Positions 35,740 through 44,641 are shown, counted from the first letter of the stretch. The stretch: 64,000 nt of DNA from Streptomyces sulfonofaciens (GCF_014656295.1 NZ_BNCD01000004.1:1-64000); one strand, 5' to 3'. Notes: generated from the letters alone by a model not told the origin. Program-made: numbers and translations.

Positions 35740-36660
35740 CTACCGGGGGGCGGTGCCCGGCTCCGGCCGACGGGCCGCCCATACGGTCCGCGCGGTGCGA
35801 ACGGTCAGATCGCCGCGGCAAAGGACACTGAGCGGGCCCGTGTCGTCGGCGAGCGCGTCGAGGGCGGCCAGGTCGTCCTCGCTCAGCCGGTCGCCGAGGT
35901 GCGAGCGCAGGCGGCGCAGGGTCGCCTGGGCGTAGCGGCCGGCGGAGGCGGGCAGCGGCGGCCTCAGGTCGATGGCGAAGTGCCGTTCCGCGGCGACGGT
36001 GAAACCGGCCCGGGCCAGCAGGGCGCCCCAGTCGGAGCCGAGGAGCGGCACATCGCGCTCGTGCACCTCGGCCAGTGCGGCGTGGCAGCGCGCTTCCAGC
36101 CCCGGGGGGACCGGGGCCGTGCCGCCGGCGCCATGGTCCCCGCCGGGGTGCGCGGGGCCGTCGTCGGTGTCCGGCAGGAAGTGCGGCAGGAAGGATTCCG
36201 CCTCGACCAGGGCGAGCAGTCCGCCGGGCCTGAGCGCGGTGAGGACCTCGCTCAGCACACGGTCGGGATCGGCCGTGTGGTGCAGGGACGCGGACGCCCA
36301 CACGAGGTCGGGGGTTCCGACGGCCGGCCAGGTGTCGTCCAGATCGGCCTGGACGGTGCGCACCCGGTACGCCACTCCGGCCTCCTCGGCCCGCGCCCGC
36401 AGATGGTGGAGCATGTGCGGGGACCTGTCCACGGCGGTCGCCTCGGCCTCCTCGAAACGCCTCAGCAGCGTGAAGGTGCCGGTACCGGTGCCGCAGCCGA
36501 GGTCGAGGATCCGGCGCGGCGGACGGTCGGCGGTCAGCTCGCCCAGCCAGTCGGCCACCTCCGCCAGGTGGCCGTCCAGCACCTCAGCATCGAGGTCCAG
36601 CATCTCGGCCAGGGCCGATTCGTCGGTTGCGTCCGGGTGCGGATGAGAATGGTTCGTCAT
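35740..36660 (-). CDS. SAM-dependent class I methyltransferase
   Basis: 306 aa. Motif I ILDLGCGTGTGTFTLL lies near residue 50, followed by ATAVDRSPHMLHHL, DLVWASASLHHTADPDRVL and LRPGGLLALVEAE, the order of UbiE/Methyltransf_11-type small-molecule methyltransferases. The substrate is unknown. The ATG at 36660 has no Shine-Dalgarno; a TACAGT hexamer (36673-36668 on this strand) ends seven bases before it, so the mRNA is probably leaderless. It is divergent from the XRE-cupin regulator, which may control it. Confidence 0.86.
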   Translation of the reverse strand: MTNHSHPHPDATDESALAEMLDLDAEVLDGHLAEVADWLGELTADRPPRRILDLGCGTGTGTFTLLRRFEEAEATAVDRSPHMLHHLRARAEEAGVAYRVRTVQADLDDTWPAVGTPDLVWASASLHHTADPDRVLSEVLTALRPGGLLALVEAESFLPHFLPDTDDGPAHPGGDHGAGGTAPVPPGLEARCHAALAEVHERDVPLLGSDWGALLARAGFTVAAERHFAIDLRPPLPASAGRYAQATLRRLRSHLGDRLSEDDLAALDALADDTGPLSVLCRGDLTVRTARTVWAARRPEPGTAPR

Positions 36661-36718
36661 GGAGCCGACTGTACGAGGGCCTTGCGTTGCTGGCATAACA
36701 TCTTGCTCATGACGCAAG
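36661..36718. promoter_or_regulatory. Divergent promoter with inverted repeat CTTGCGT...ACGCAAG
   Basis: Only 48 bases separate the two divergent start codons. Both genes appear leaderless (TACAGT for the methyltransferase, CATAAC at 36694-36699 for the regulator). CTTGCGT (36681-36687) and ACGCAAG (36712-36718) form an inverted repeat spanning the regulator's promoter and start, a plausible autoregulatory operator. Confidence 0.5.
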
Positions 36719-37287
36719 AAGACGGTGGGCTGGACGCTCTGGTCCGCAAACGGATCAGAGGGTTGCGGGTGGCCAGGGGCTGGTCGCTCGACGACCTCGC
36801 CGGCCGCTGCTTCCTGAGCCCCTCCACGCTGAGCCGTATCGAGACGGGGCACCGCCGGATCAGCCTCGACCAGCTCACCGTGCTCGCCCGGGCCCTGGGG
36901 ACCACGCTCGACCAGTTGGTGGAGTCCGTCGACGACGAGGACGTGGTGATCAGGCCGCAGCACGACGCCGGCCGCGGGGTGACCACCTGGATGCTCAACC
37001 GGCAGTCAGGGCCGCACGGCGTGAGCGTGGCGAAGATGCGTCTCACCAAGCCTGCCCGGCAGGGTGCCGAGGTGCTGCGGGTCCACCCCGGCCGGGACTG
37101 GTTCACCGTGCTGTCGGGGACCGTCGTGCTGCTGCTGGGGGAGCGGGCCATCAGGATCGAGAGCGGCCAGGCGGCGGAGTTCTCCACCATGGTCCCGCAC
37201 GCCTTCGGCGCACTGGACGGCCCCGCGGAGATCCTGGGCGTCTTCGACCCGGAAGGGCAGCGCACCCATCTGCGCTCGCTGTCCTGA
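36709..37287 (+). CDS. XRE family regulator with cupin domain
   Basis: 192 aa. Helix-turn-helix at residues 12-66 (IRGLRVARGWSLDDLAGRCFLSPSTLSRIETG) and a cupin sensor at about 110-185 (VLRVHPGRDWFTVLSGTVVLLLG). This two-domain type (SutR/PuuR-like) usually senses a small ligand and represses a neighbouring gene. Here the neighbour is the divergent methyltransferase. ATG at 36709 is preceded by a -10-like hexamer rather than a Shine-Dalgarno. Confidence 0.9.
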   Translation: MTQEDGGLDALVRKRIRGLRVARGWSLDDLAGRCFLSPSTLSRIETGHRRISLDQLTVLARALGTTLDQLVESVDDEDVVIRPQHDAGRGVTTWMLNRQSGPHGVSVAKMRLTKPARQGAEVLRVHPGRDWFTVLSGTVVLLLGERAIRIESGQAAEFSTMVPHAFGALDGPAEILGVFDPEGQRTHLRSLS

Positions 37288-37375
37288 TGCCGGCTCCTGG
37301 GCCGGCGGGCTCCTGTGCCGCCTGCTGTGCGGGGGAGCGGCGGACCGGTGCGTGGGGGCGGCAGGAGCGGTGCGC

Positions 37376-37774
37376 TCAGTGGTCGGCGCCGCGCTGCCGG
37401 GTGGGCAGGACGGCGGGCAGCAGTTCCTGGGGCCCGTGGGAGCGGCCGGCCGGCCGCCAGATGCCCGTCTGGTACAGGCCGGTCCGGTCGACCGGATGGC
37501 CGCCGACGGGAGGGCCCGGGTAGCCGGGGGCGTCCACATGGGCCTGGCCGGTGCCGTGCAGCCCGGTGGCGGGACCGGAGAGGGCCGCGAAGGTCTTGAA
37601 CCCCAGGTCCTCCTCACCGCTGCGGTCGCCGGGCAGCGTCCTGAACGCCATGCGGTACTCGGCGTAGAGCCTGTCGTAGATCGGTGTGACCGAACGGCCT
37701 GCGGTGCGCTCCGGCGCGTGGCGCATGGCGGGAATCGGGTACGGGGGGCGGCGGGCGGGGTCGTATGTCTGCAC
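37376..37774 (-). CDS. Hypothetical protein
   Basis: 132 aa, no recognised family. The segment VTPIYDRLYAEYRMAFRTLPGDRSGEEDLGFKTF has normal amphipathic composition and codon use, while the C-terminal half is Gly/Pro-rich. That favours a real gene over a shadow. GTG at 37774 is the only start, with no clear Shine-Dalgarno. It lies between the regulator and another unknown gene on the same strand as the latter. Confidence 0.6.
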   Translation of the reverse strand: MQTYDPARRPPYPIPAMRHAPERTAGRSVTPIYDRLYAEYRMAFRTLPGDRSGEEDLGFKTFAALSGPATGLHGTGQAHVDAPGYPGPPVGGHPVDRTGLYQTGIWRPAGRSHGPQELLPAVLPTRQRGADH

Positions 37775-37875
37775 GTACGTGCCAACGACGTCAGGGCCCG
37801 ACGGATGCGGTCGCCGTGCCGCTTTCGCAGGTGGCCGGGGGCTGCGGCCGGTGCTCCCCGCCCGTTCGGCTGCGA

Positions 37876-38652
37876 TCAGCTACCGCTGACCGGCAGGGCG
37901 GCGGCCACCAGCAGGCCGCCGGCGGCGGCGTGGTCGAGCGCCTCGCGCAGCAGGTCCTCGCGCGGCTGGCGGCCGATCGATCCCACCGGCGCCGCGAAGA
38001 GCAGGACGTGTCGGAGCGTCGCGGCGGCGGTGCGCCAGCCGTCGGTGACCTGGAGGGGGTGGTGCGCCTGCCACCAGGCGACCGGCGTGCCGGCGGGACC
38101 CGGCTGGAGCACCGCGTGCAGTTGTCCCATGGCCAGCAGCACCGACCAGCCGTGCAGCACCGGCGGCAGCCGGTCCACGCTGCTCGCCCGGGAGAAGCCC
38201 TGCTCGACGAGGAGCGGCAGGAAGTCGTCGCCGGGGCCGGAGGAGCCCGGGCGCCTGATGGGGCCGGTCGGCTCGACCACCAGCGCAGGATGCAGCTCAC
38301 CGGCGACGAGGACGAGCCCGCTGGTGACCCCGAGCACCGCCTGGCCCGGCACGCTCGGGGCGGGAGGGCCCCCGTCCTCGCCGGAGATCGAGCGCACGGC
38401 GCCCCGCAACTGCTCCTCGGTGACCTGGACGACCTGGGAGGGCAGACAGCCGGCGTGGGCGAAGGCCAGTACGGCCGTCTCGTCGCCGACGAACAGGACG
38501 GTGCTGGTGTGCTCGCGGTCCGGGTGGCCCGGGGTGCGGCAGGACGTGCAGTCGTAACTGCCGGGGGCGTTCTCCCCGGCGAGCAGCCGGTCGGCTTCTT
38601 CGTCGCCGATCTCGGCGCGTACGTCGTCGCTGACGTCGAGCATGCGCGGCAC
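37876..38652 (-). CDS. Conserved hypothetical protein with Cys/His cluster
   Basis: 258 aa, function unknown. GTG at 38652 (MPRMLDVSDDV) has GAGGAG six bases upstream on this strand; longer in-frame versions only add residues from a 9-bp DNA repeat. Near the N-terminus a DCTSCRTPGHPDREH segment followed by AFAHAGC could bind zinc. A central LVLVAGELHPALVVEPT and a WWQAHHPLQVTDGWR segment suggest a compact folded protein. I do not recognise the family. Confidence 0.75.
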   Translation of the reverse strand: MPRMLDVSDDVRAEIGDEEADRLLAGENAPGSYDCTSCRTPGHPDREHTSTVLFVGDETAVLAFAHAGCLPSQVVQVTEEQLRGAVRSISGEDGGPPAPSVPGQAVLGVTSGLVLVAGELHPALVVEPTGPIRRPGSSGPGDDFLPLLVEQGFSRASSVDRLPPVLHGWSVLLAMGQLHAVLQPGPAGTPVAWWQAHHPLQVTDGWRTAAATLRHVLLFAAPVGSIGRQPREDLLREALDHAAAGGLLVAAALPVSGS

Positions 38653-39319
38653 GGTGGCTCCTCGGCGGTCGGTCGGTGCGGTCGGTGCGGTTGGTGCGGT
38701 CGGTGCTTCGGTCCCGGCGGGCCGGTGGGCCCGGCTCATGACCAGGACAACGGACGATGCGTGGCGGAGTCACGCCCGAAGGCGCCGGGAATCGAACCGT
38801 CCCGTGGGGCGAGGGGGCCGTCGTGGACCCGGCGTCAGCCTGGCGTCAACGCGGTGCGGGCCAGGGGGAGTTGCGCATGCCGCCGGAGCGGGCGAGGGCC
38901 TGGGGGCGGGCCGACAAATCCTGACATCACGTTATGAAGGGGGTGTCCGAAAAGAGACGGGAACTCCTGTCCGAGGCGCGCCCTCGTCGACGGGTGCACC
39001 GCCTCGCGGCGTGTTAGAGTCCGGAAAAGCGTACAAATCATTACTTATACCAGTAGGAGTGGCGGTTCGTGCAGGGGGCAGGCCCCTCGCACGGCTCCCC
39101 CGCACGGGCCTCGGCGCGGCTCCTCGCCGGCCTCCGTACGGGCCTCGTGGAACCCCGGTCCGGAGGTCCTGCTTCCGGTTCCCGGCGGCAGCTACCAATG
39201 GCACAACTCTTGCGGAACAAGACAGTGGTGGCGTCCAACCCTCCCCTTCGCCCGGGGGTCGGACCCCGTGGCAGGCGGGCGTGACGGTCGTCCGCGGGGC
39301 GCACGAGATACGGGGACGC
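38653..39319. other. 667-bp non-coding stretch upstream of glycosyltransferase
   Basis: It contains four tandem copies of a 9-bp unit (GGTCGGTGC, 38671-38706) in the leader of the divergent hypothetical gene, and a 14-base tRNA T-arm-like motif at 38785-38798. AT-rich patches at 38925-38950 and 39010-39060 (for example TTACTTATACC) are likely promoter DNA. A Shine-Dalgarno-like TAGGAG at 39053 followed by GTG at 39059 is in frame with the glycosyltransferase, but the 87 added residues look non-native. Confidence 0.5.
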
Positions 39320-40594
39320 ATGCACATCTCCTTCCTCATCCACAACGGCTACGGGATCGGGGGAACGATCCGGACGACCTACAATCTGGCGGCCACGCTG
39401 GCCCAGCAGCACGACGTCGAGGTCGTCTCCGTCTTCCGGCACCGCGACAGGCCACTGCTGCCGCCCGGCCCGGGAGTGCGGCTGAGACACCTCGTCGACA
39501 CCCGCAAGAACTCCCCGGACTCCGACCTGGGCCACCCCGCCCACCAGCGGCCGACACGTGTGTTCCCGCGCGCCGACGGCCGCCACGTGCAGTACAGCGC
39601 GCTCACCGACCTGCGTATCGCCGGGCACCTGGGGACCACGGAGGCCGACGTCGTAGTCGCCACCCGGCCGGGCCTGAACGTGCACCTCGCCCGGCACACC
39701 AGGCCGGGGCCGGTACGGGTCGGGCAGGAGCACCTGACCCTGGACAGCCATCCGCGCACCCTGCGCGCGCAACTGCGCGCCGTGTACCCGCGGCTCGACG
39801 CGCTCACCACCACCACCGAGGCCGACGCGCGGGCCTACCGGGCGCGGATGCGGCTGCCCGGTGTGCACCTGGAGGCCATCGCGAACCCGGTGCCCCGGCC
39901 CGCGGTGCAGCCCGCCGACGGTCTCGGGAAATGGGTCGTGGCGGCCGGCCGGCTCACCCGCGTCAAACGGTACGACCTGCTGATCAGGGCCTTCGACACG
40001 GTCCGCACCCAGCGTCCGGACTGGCGGCTGCGGATTTACGGCGGCGGCGACCAGAAGCAGCGGCTGCGCACCCTGATCGACCGTCTCGGCCTCTACAACC
40101 ACGTCTTCCTGATGGGCGTCGCGCACCCCATCGAGTCCGAGTGGGTGAAGGGCTCGATCGCCGCCGTGACCTCCTCGCTCGAGTCGTTCGGCATGACGAT
40201 CGTGGAGGCGATGCGCTGCGGGCTGCCCGTGGTCTCCACCGACTGCCCGCACGGCCCCGGCGAGATCATCGCGGACGGTGTGGACGGCCGGCTCGTCGAG
40301 GTGGGCAACGCCGACGCCGTCGCCCGCGGCCTGCTGGAGCTGATCGACGACGACGGGCTGCGGCTGCGGATGGGCGCCGCCGCGGTCAGGGACGCCGAGC
40401 GGTTCGACCCGGCACGGATCGCGGAGCGCTACACGACGCTGTTCACCACGCTCGTCGCCCGGGGCGGCGGCCCCCGCAGCGCTGGCTGGCGCGCCCCGCT
40501 GCACCGTGCCACCGGCGCCCTCGCCGGTGTCGCGCTCACGGCACGCGCCGTCGCCCGCGGCGCACAGCAGAAGCAGAAGGGGCACACCGCATGA
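39320..40594 (+). CDS. GT4 family glycosyltransferase
   Basis: 424 aa, GT-B fold. It starts HISFLIHNGYGIGGTIRTTYNLA, the donor-side domain has WVVAAGRLTRVKRYDLLIRAF, LRIYGGGDQKQRL and VFLMGVAHPIESEW, and the acidic catalytic motif is SSLESFGMTIVEAMRCGLPVV. It probably builds a cell-surface polymer (teichoic acid-like or exopolysaccharide); donor and acceptor are unknown. ATG at 39320 follows a GGGGA at 39312. The stop overlaps the next gene (ATGA), so both products likely act together. Confidence 0.88.
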   Translation: MHISFLIHNGYGIGGTIRTTYNLAATLAQQHDVEVVSVFRHRDRPLLPPGPGVRLRHLVDTRKNSPDSDLGHPAHQRPTRVFPRADGRHVQYSALTDLRIAGHLGTTEADVVVATRPGLNVHLARHTRPGPVRVGQEHLTLDSHPRTLRAQLRAVYPRLDALTTTTEADARAYRARMRLPGVHLEAIANPVPRPAVQPADGLGKWVVAAGRLTRVKRYDLLIRAFDTVRTQRPDWRLRIYGGGDQKQRLRTLIDRLGLYNHVFLMGVAHPIESEWVKGSIAAVTSSLESFGMTIVEAMRCGLPVVSTDCPHGPGEIIADGVDGRLVEVGNADAVARGLLELIDDDGLRLRMGAAAVRDAERFDPARIAERYTTLFTTLVARGGGPRSAGWRAPLHRATGALAGVALTARAVARGAQQKQKGHTA

Positions 40595-41526
40595 GCACGC
40601 CCTCTCCGGCCCCCGCGGCGGACCGCGAAGGGACAGGCGCCGCCGGCGGCCCGGCCGCCCCCGTGAGCGGACCGCGCACGGCCGGCACCGCTGAAGCGGA
40701 GAGCACCCCGCCGCGCGGGGACTGCACGGCCGACGCCACGGGCCGTCTGAGCTTCCGCATCGCCGGGCCGGTCCCGCGGCGGCCCGCCGACGGCCCGCCG
40801 CACCTGCTGCTGCGCCGCCGCGGCAAGGACCCCGCGGAAGAGGTGCGGCTGCCCCTCGTCCCGCTGGACGACGGACGCCTGGGCGCCTCCCTCGACCCGG
40901 GTGACGCACTCGCCGAGGGCCGCTGGGACGCGTACCTGGAGGACGCGGACGGGGCACGGCCGCCCGTGGCACCCGGAGTCCACGATCTGCGCGCGCTGGT
41001 CGACCGCGACCCGGCCGGTGGGCCCGGCCCCGTCGCCGTGCGCATCCCCTACACCACCAAGGGCGGCGACCTCGCCGTGCGCTGCTGGCGGCGCGCCCCG
41101 CACGCGGAGGCCGGTGAACTGCACATCACGGGCGGCGTGCTGACCGTGCACGGCCTGCTGTACGGCGCCACGCCGGCCCCGGGGGCCCACGGGGAACTGC
41201 GCCGCCGGGGGACCGGGCACACCGTGCGCGCCGAAACCGCCACAGACGGGCCCCGGTTCACCTGCACCGTGCCGTACCGGGCACTGGCCGACGCCGCGCC
41301 GCCGGGCATCTGGGACCTGTGGCTGCGCCCCGCTGGCGAGCACGGGCCCCGGGTGCGGATCGCACGGCTGCTCGACGACATCGCCGACAAGAAGCACATC
41401 TTCACCTTCCCCGCGGTCCCCGTGACGGGCGGCAGGGCCCCGCTCGCGGCACAGCCGTACTACACCGTCGACAACGACCTCGCGGTGCGCGTCGAGGTGG
41501 CGGAGGGCGCCGAACCGTCCGGGTGA
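40591..41526 (+). CDS. Protein coupled to glycosyltransferase, function unknown
   Basis: 311 aa, no catalytic motif recognised. After a 45-residue Pro/Ala-rich leader there are beta-rich repeats: LSFRIAGPVPRRP..LLLRRRG, RIPYTTKGGDLAVRCWRR and QPYYTVDNDLAVRVEV. The last two share a Y-T-x(4)-DLAVR pattern, suggesting duplicated beta-sandwich modules like those on polymer glycosyltransferases. ATG at 40591 overlaps the upstream stop by four bases. It is followed immediately by a broken WYL-regulator fragment in the same frame. Confidence 0.72.
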   Translation: MSTPSPAPAADREGTGAAGGPAAPVSGPRTAGTAEAESTPPRGDCTADATGRLSFRIAGPVPRRPADGPPHLLLRRRGKDPAEEVRLPLVPLDDGRLGASLDPGDALAEGRWDAYLEDADGARPPVAPGVHDLRALVDRDPAGGPGPVAVRIPYTTKGGDLAVRCWRRAPHAEAGELHITGGVLTVHGLLYGATPAPGAHGELRRRGTGHTVRAETATDGPRFTCTVPYRALADAAPPGIWDLWLRPAGEHGPRVRIARLLDDIADKKHIFTFPAVPVTGGRAPLAAQPYYTVDNDLAVRVEVAEGAEPSG

Positions 41527-42110
41527 GCGGCGGCGGGCACCCGCCCCGGCGCCGCCGCCGTCGACCCCGCCGTCCTCACCGAACTGGCGCACGCCTGCCG
41601 GGACGGTGAGCGGCTGCACTTCGACTACCGCGACCACGGCGGCACCACATCCCGCAGGGCCGCGGAACCGTACCGCCTGGTCTGCACCGAGCGCCTCTGG
41701 TACCTCGTCGCCTGGGACGTGCGGCGCGAGGGCTGGCGGACCTTCCGCGCGGACCGCATCACCCCGCGCCCGCCGCACGGCCCGCGCTGCGCGCCGCGCA
41801 CCGCCCGCCGAGGACCTGGCCGCCTACGTCTCGCGCGGCGTCTCCACGCAGGTGTACGCGGCCCGGGCCGTGCTGCGCCTGCTGGTGCCCGTCGACGTGG
41901 CGGCCCGGCGGATCACACCGTCGGCCGGCTCCCTGGCGCCGGAGGGCCCGGAAAGCTGCCTGCTGCGCACCGGCGCGGCGAACCTGGAGGTGCTCGCGAT
42001 CCATGTGGCGAGCACCGGCTTCGAGTTCGAGGTGATCGAGCCCGTCGAGCTCCTGGACGCGCTCAGGGCGTCCCGGGACCGCCTGGGCCGGGCTCTCCTT
42101 CGGAGCGCCG
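41527..42110 (+). pseudogene. Remnant of a WYL-domain (YafY-type) transcriptional regulator
   Basis: Starting right after the stop of the previous gene, the same frame encodes a WYL-domain start: LTELAHACRDGERLHFDYRD, EPYRLVCTERLWYLVAWD and WRTFRADRI. At about 41790-41805 homology moves to the +1 frame: PAEDLAAYVSRGVSTQVYAA, VRLLVPVDVAARRI and LAIHVASTGFEFEVIEP, which is the C-terminal half of the same family. A net loss of two bases would explain the shift. The N-terminal helix-turn-helix is missing, no start codon is evident, and the 3' end overlaps ctaD. Family assignment is from motif recall. Confidence 0.8.
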
Positions 42111-43769
42111 CACCTGCTCCGGCGCGTAGCGCGGATAGTGCAGGTCGAACGCCGGCGACTCCGAGCGGACCAGGGGGAGCGTGACGAAGTTGTGCCGCGG
42201 TGGCGGGCAGGACGTCGCCCACTCCAGGGAGCGGCCGTAGCCCCAGGGATCGTCCGTCGTGACCCGCTTGCCGTACCTCTTCGTGTGCCAGACGTTGTAG
42301 AAGAACGGCAGCGTGGACGCGCCGAGCAGGAAGGAGCCGATCGTCGAGACCGTGTTGAGCGGAGTGAAGCCGTCCGCGGCCAGGTAGTCGACGTAGCGGC
42401 GCGGCATGCCGGCGGCGCCGAGCCAGTGCTGCACCAGGAACGTGGTGTGGAATCCGACGAAGAGCGTCCAGAAGTGGATCTTGCCGAGCCGTTCGTCGAG
42501 CATCGTGCCGGTGAACTTCGGCCACCAGAAGTAGAACCCGGCGAAGGTGGCGAACACCACGGTGCCGAAGACCACGTAGTGGAAGTGGGCCACCACGAAG
42601 TACGAGTCCGTGACCTCGAAGTCGAGCGGTGGCGAGGCCAGGATGACGCCGGTCAGACCACCGAAGAGGAACGTCACCAGGAAGCCGATGGACCACAGCA
42701 TCGGTGTCTCGAAGGAGAGCGAGCCGCTCAGCATGGTGCCCGTCCAGTTGAAGAACTTCACCCCGGTCGGCACCGCGATCAGGAACGACATCAGGGAGAA
42801 GTAGGGCAGCAGCACCCCGCCGGTGGCGAACATGTGGTGCGCCCACACCATGATCGAGAGGCCGGTGATCGCCATCGTCGCGCCGATGAGCATCACGTAC
42901 CCGAAGATCGGCTTCCGGCTGAAGACCGGCAGGATCTCCGTGACGATGCCGAAGAACGGCAGCGCGATGATGTACACCTCCGGATGGCCGAAGAACCAGA
43001 AGAGGTGCTGCCACAGCAGCGACCCGCCGTTGGCCGGGTCGAAGATGTGCGCGCCGAAGGTCCGGTCCACCTCCAGCGCCAGCAGTTCCGCGGCCAGCAC
43101 CGGGAAGGCGAGCAGCACCAGGATCGAGGTGAACAGCACGTTCCAGGTGAAGATGGGCATCCGGAACATCGTCATGCCGGGGGCGCGCATACCGATCACG
43201 GTGGTCAGGAAGTTCACCGCGCCGAGGATCGTGCCGAAGCCGGACAGTGCCAGGCCCATGATCCACATGTCGGCGCCGACGGTGGGCGTGCGCACGTCGC
43301 TGTTGAGCGGCGCGTAGGCGAACCAGCCGAAACCCGGCGCGCCGTCCGGCAGCAGAAAGGCGCCGAGCACGATCAGGCCCCCGAACAGGAAGAGCCAGTA
43401 CGACAGCATGTTCAGACGCGGAAAAGCGACATCGGGCGCGCCGATCTGAAGCGGCATGATCTCGTTCGCGAATCCGGCGAACGTGGGGGTGGCAAACAGC
43501 AGCAGCATGATCGTGCCGTGCATGGTGAACAACTGGTTGTACTGGTCGCTCGAGACGATCTGGAGCCCGGGCCTGGCCAGTTCCGCCCGCATCACCAGTG
43601 CCATGAAACCGGCGGCCAGGAAGAACCCGAAAGACGTGATCAGGTACAGGTGGCCGATCTTCTTGTGGTCGGTGGTGGTCAGCCAGTCGACGATGATCGC
43701 GCCGGGCCGCCTGGCGGGCGCTTGGGGTTCGGCCTCGTCAGTGGCCGTCCGCCCGGTGCGCGTGTCCAT
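42063..43769 (-). CDS. ctaD: Cytochrome c oxidase subunit I (orphan ctaD paralogue)
   Basis: 568 aa, twelve transmembrane helices expected. All metal ligands are present: His84 (heme a), His262 with cross-linked Tyr266 (HPEVY), His311/His312 (CuB), His395 (heme a3) and His397 (heme a). It is the heme-copper subunit that reduces O2. No ctaC, ctaE, ctaF or assembly genes are adjacent, unlike the usual ctaCDF/qcr locus, so this is an extra copy. ATG at 43769 lacks an obvious Shine-Dalgarno. The 3' end overlaps a decayed regulator on the other strand. Confidence 0.93.
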   Translation of the reverse strand: MDTRTGRTATDEAEPQAPARRPGAIIVDWLTTTDHKKIGHLYLITSFGFFLAAGFMALVMRAELARPGLQIVSSDQYNQLFTMHGTIMLLLFATPTFAGFANEIMPLQIGAPDVAFPRLNMLSYWLFLFGGLIVLGAFLLPDGAPGFGWFAYAPLNSDVRTPTVGADMWIMGLALSGFGTILGAVNFLTTVIGMRAPGMTMFRMPIFTWNVLFTSILVLLAFPVLAAELLALEVDRTFGAHIFDPANGGSLLWQHLFWFFGHPEVYIIALPFFGIVTEILPVFSRKPIFGYVMLIGATMAITGLSIMVWAHHMFATGGVLLPYFSLMSFLIAVPTGVKFFNWTGTMLSGSLSFETPMLWSIGFLVTFLFGGLTGVILASPPLDFEVTDSYFVVAHFHYVVFGTVVFATFAGFYFWWPKFTGTMLDERLGKIHFWTLFVGFHTTFLVQHWLGAAGMPRRYVDYLAADGFTPLNTVSTIGSFLLGASTLPFFYNVWHTKRYGKRVTTDDPWGYGRSLEWATSCPPPRHNFVTLPLVRSESPAFDLHYPRYAPEQVRRSEGEPGPGGPGTP

Positions 43770-44391
43770 CTGTGCCCCCTCGCCGTCGGGTACGGGCCGG
43801 CCGGGGACCGACGCCTCGACGTGTCAGGACCGGTGTCCGGAAAGGATTTTCGCGGGCTCGAAAGGAAAAGAACGAATGACGTCGTGTCCCGCTGTCCCGG
43901 AAACGCCGTCGCACCGACCGTATCAGCGCACCTGCCGGGCGGCGCGACGTCCATTACCGGGGTGTTTCGCGGAGCCGGGGCAGAGCGCCCGCATATGCGT
44001 CCACGGCGCCTTTCCGCATGCCGCGGGAATTCAGGAACCACTCGAACGGCGGGCGCGCATTCGAGGAGAGCGGTGTCGTGATCCTGTGACAGAAGTGTGA
44101 CCCCCCGGGGACCGGTGACGGAAGGTCGCGGCCCTGGCGGATGCCGAGGTACGGCGCGCACGTGCCCGACGGCGGGCCGCCCGGCGGGCCTTGGCGACCG
44201 GGCCGGCGGCTGCCCGGTGCCCGGCCGCGGACTTGTGGGCCGCGTGAGTGGCGTGAGTCGGGTGAGCGGCGTGACTGTGCGCGGCGTGAGTGATGTGAGC
44301 GGTGCGAGTCGCTTGAGTCGCATGCGGCTCGTCCGGCGCGGCCGGCCTGATCGGCTTTCCCGGTCCGGCGGCGGCGCATACGGTGGCCTGC
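43770..44391. other. 622-bp gap with GTGAGY-type direct repeats
   Basis: No gene seen. The left part should contain the ctaD promoter. Between 44240 and 44330 the sequence is a run of degenerate units such as GGCGTGAGT, GGGTGAGC, GCGTGACT and GATGTGAGC, repeating every 8-12 bases. The last 15 bases hold a TACGGT -10-like hexamer for the I78 gene. Confidence 0.5.
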
Positions 44392-44607
44392 ATGGCACCC
44401 ATACCACCGCCCCCCGCGGAACCAGAGGACGACCTCCAGAGCTACGTCGGACTCCCGGTGGACGAGGCCGAGGAGCGGGCACGCGAGCGTGGCTGGTCCA
44501 CGGTCAGGTCGCTGGCGCCGGGCTCCGTCATCACCATGGAGTACCGCTACGGGCGGCTGAACTTCGAGGTCGAGGGCGGCACCGTACGCCGTAGCTGGAA
44601 GGGGTGA
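44392..44607 (+). CDS. I78 family peptidase inhibitor
   Basis: 71 aa. LQSYVGLPVDEAEERARERGW, then VRSLAPGSVITMEYRYGRLNFEVEGGTVRRSW, follows the conserved pattern of the I78 serine protease inhibitor family (PGxxxTxxYRxxRLN). No signal peptide is visible, so it would act inside the cell or leave by another route. A -10-like TACGGT ends seven bases before ATG 44392, indicating a leaderless message; GTG at 44383 is the alternative. A hairpin follows directly. Confidence 0.82.
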   Translation: MAPIPPPPAEPEDDLQSYVGLPVDEAEERARERGWSTVRSLAPGSVITMEYRYGRLNFEVEGGTVRRSWKG

Positions 44608-44610
44608 GCC

Positions 44611-44641
44611 CGCCCGGGCCGGGTGCGTACCGGTCCGGGCG
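44611..44641. terminator. Hairpin between I78 and PAP2 genes
   Basis: CGCCCGGGCCGG pairs with CCGGTCCGGGCG (44630-44641) with one mismatch, loop of seven bases, directly after the I78 stop and facing the convergent PAP2 gene. Confidence 0.6.

Noticed and set aside
38785..38798. tRNA T-arm-like sequence (GGTTCGATTCCCGG on the minus strand), considered as a tRNA or att site
   Set aside because: The flanking bases cannot complete a T stem beyond two pairs, and no acceptor, D or anticodon arms can be found within 100 bases. No integrase gene is present.
39069..39284. 71-aa plus-strand open frame upstream of the glycosyltransferase
   Set aside because: Gly/Arg/Pro-rich composition, no ribosome-binding site at proper spacing, no recognised homology. 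Probably leader DNA.
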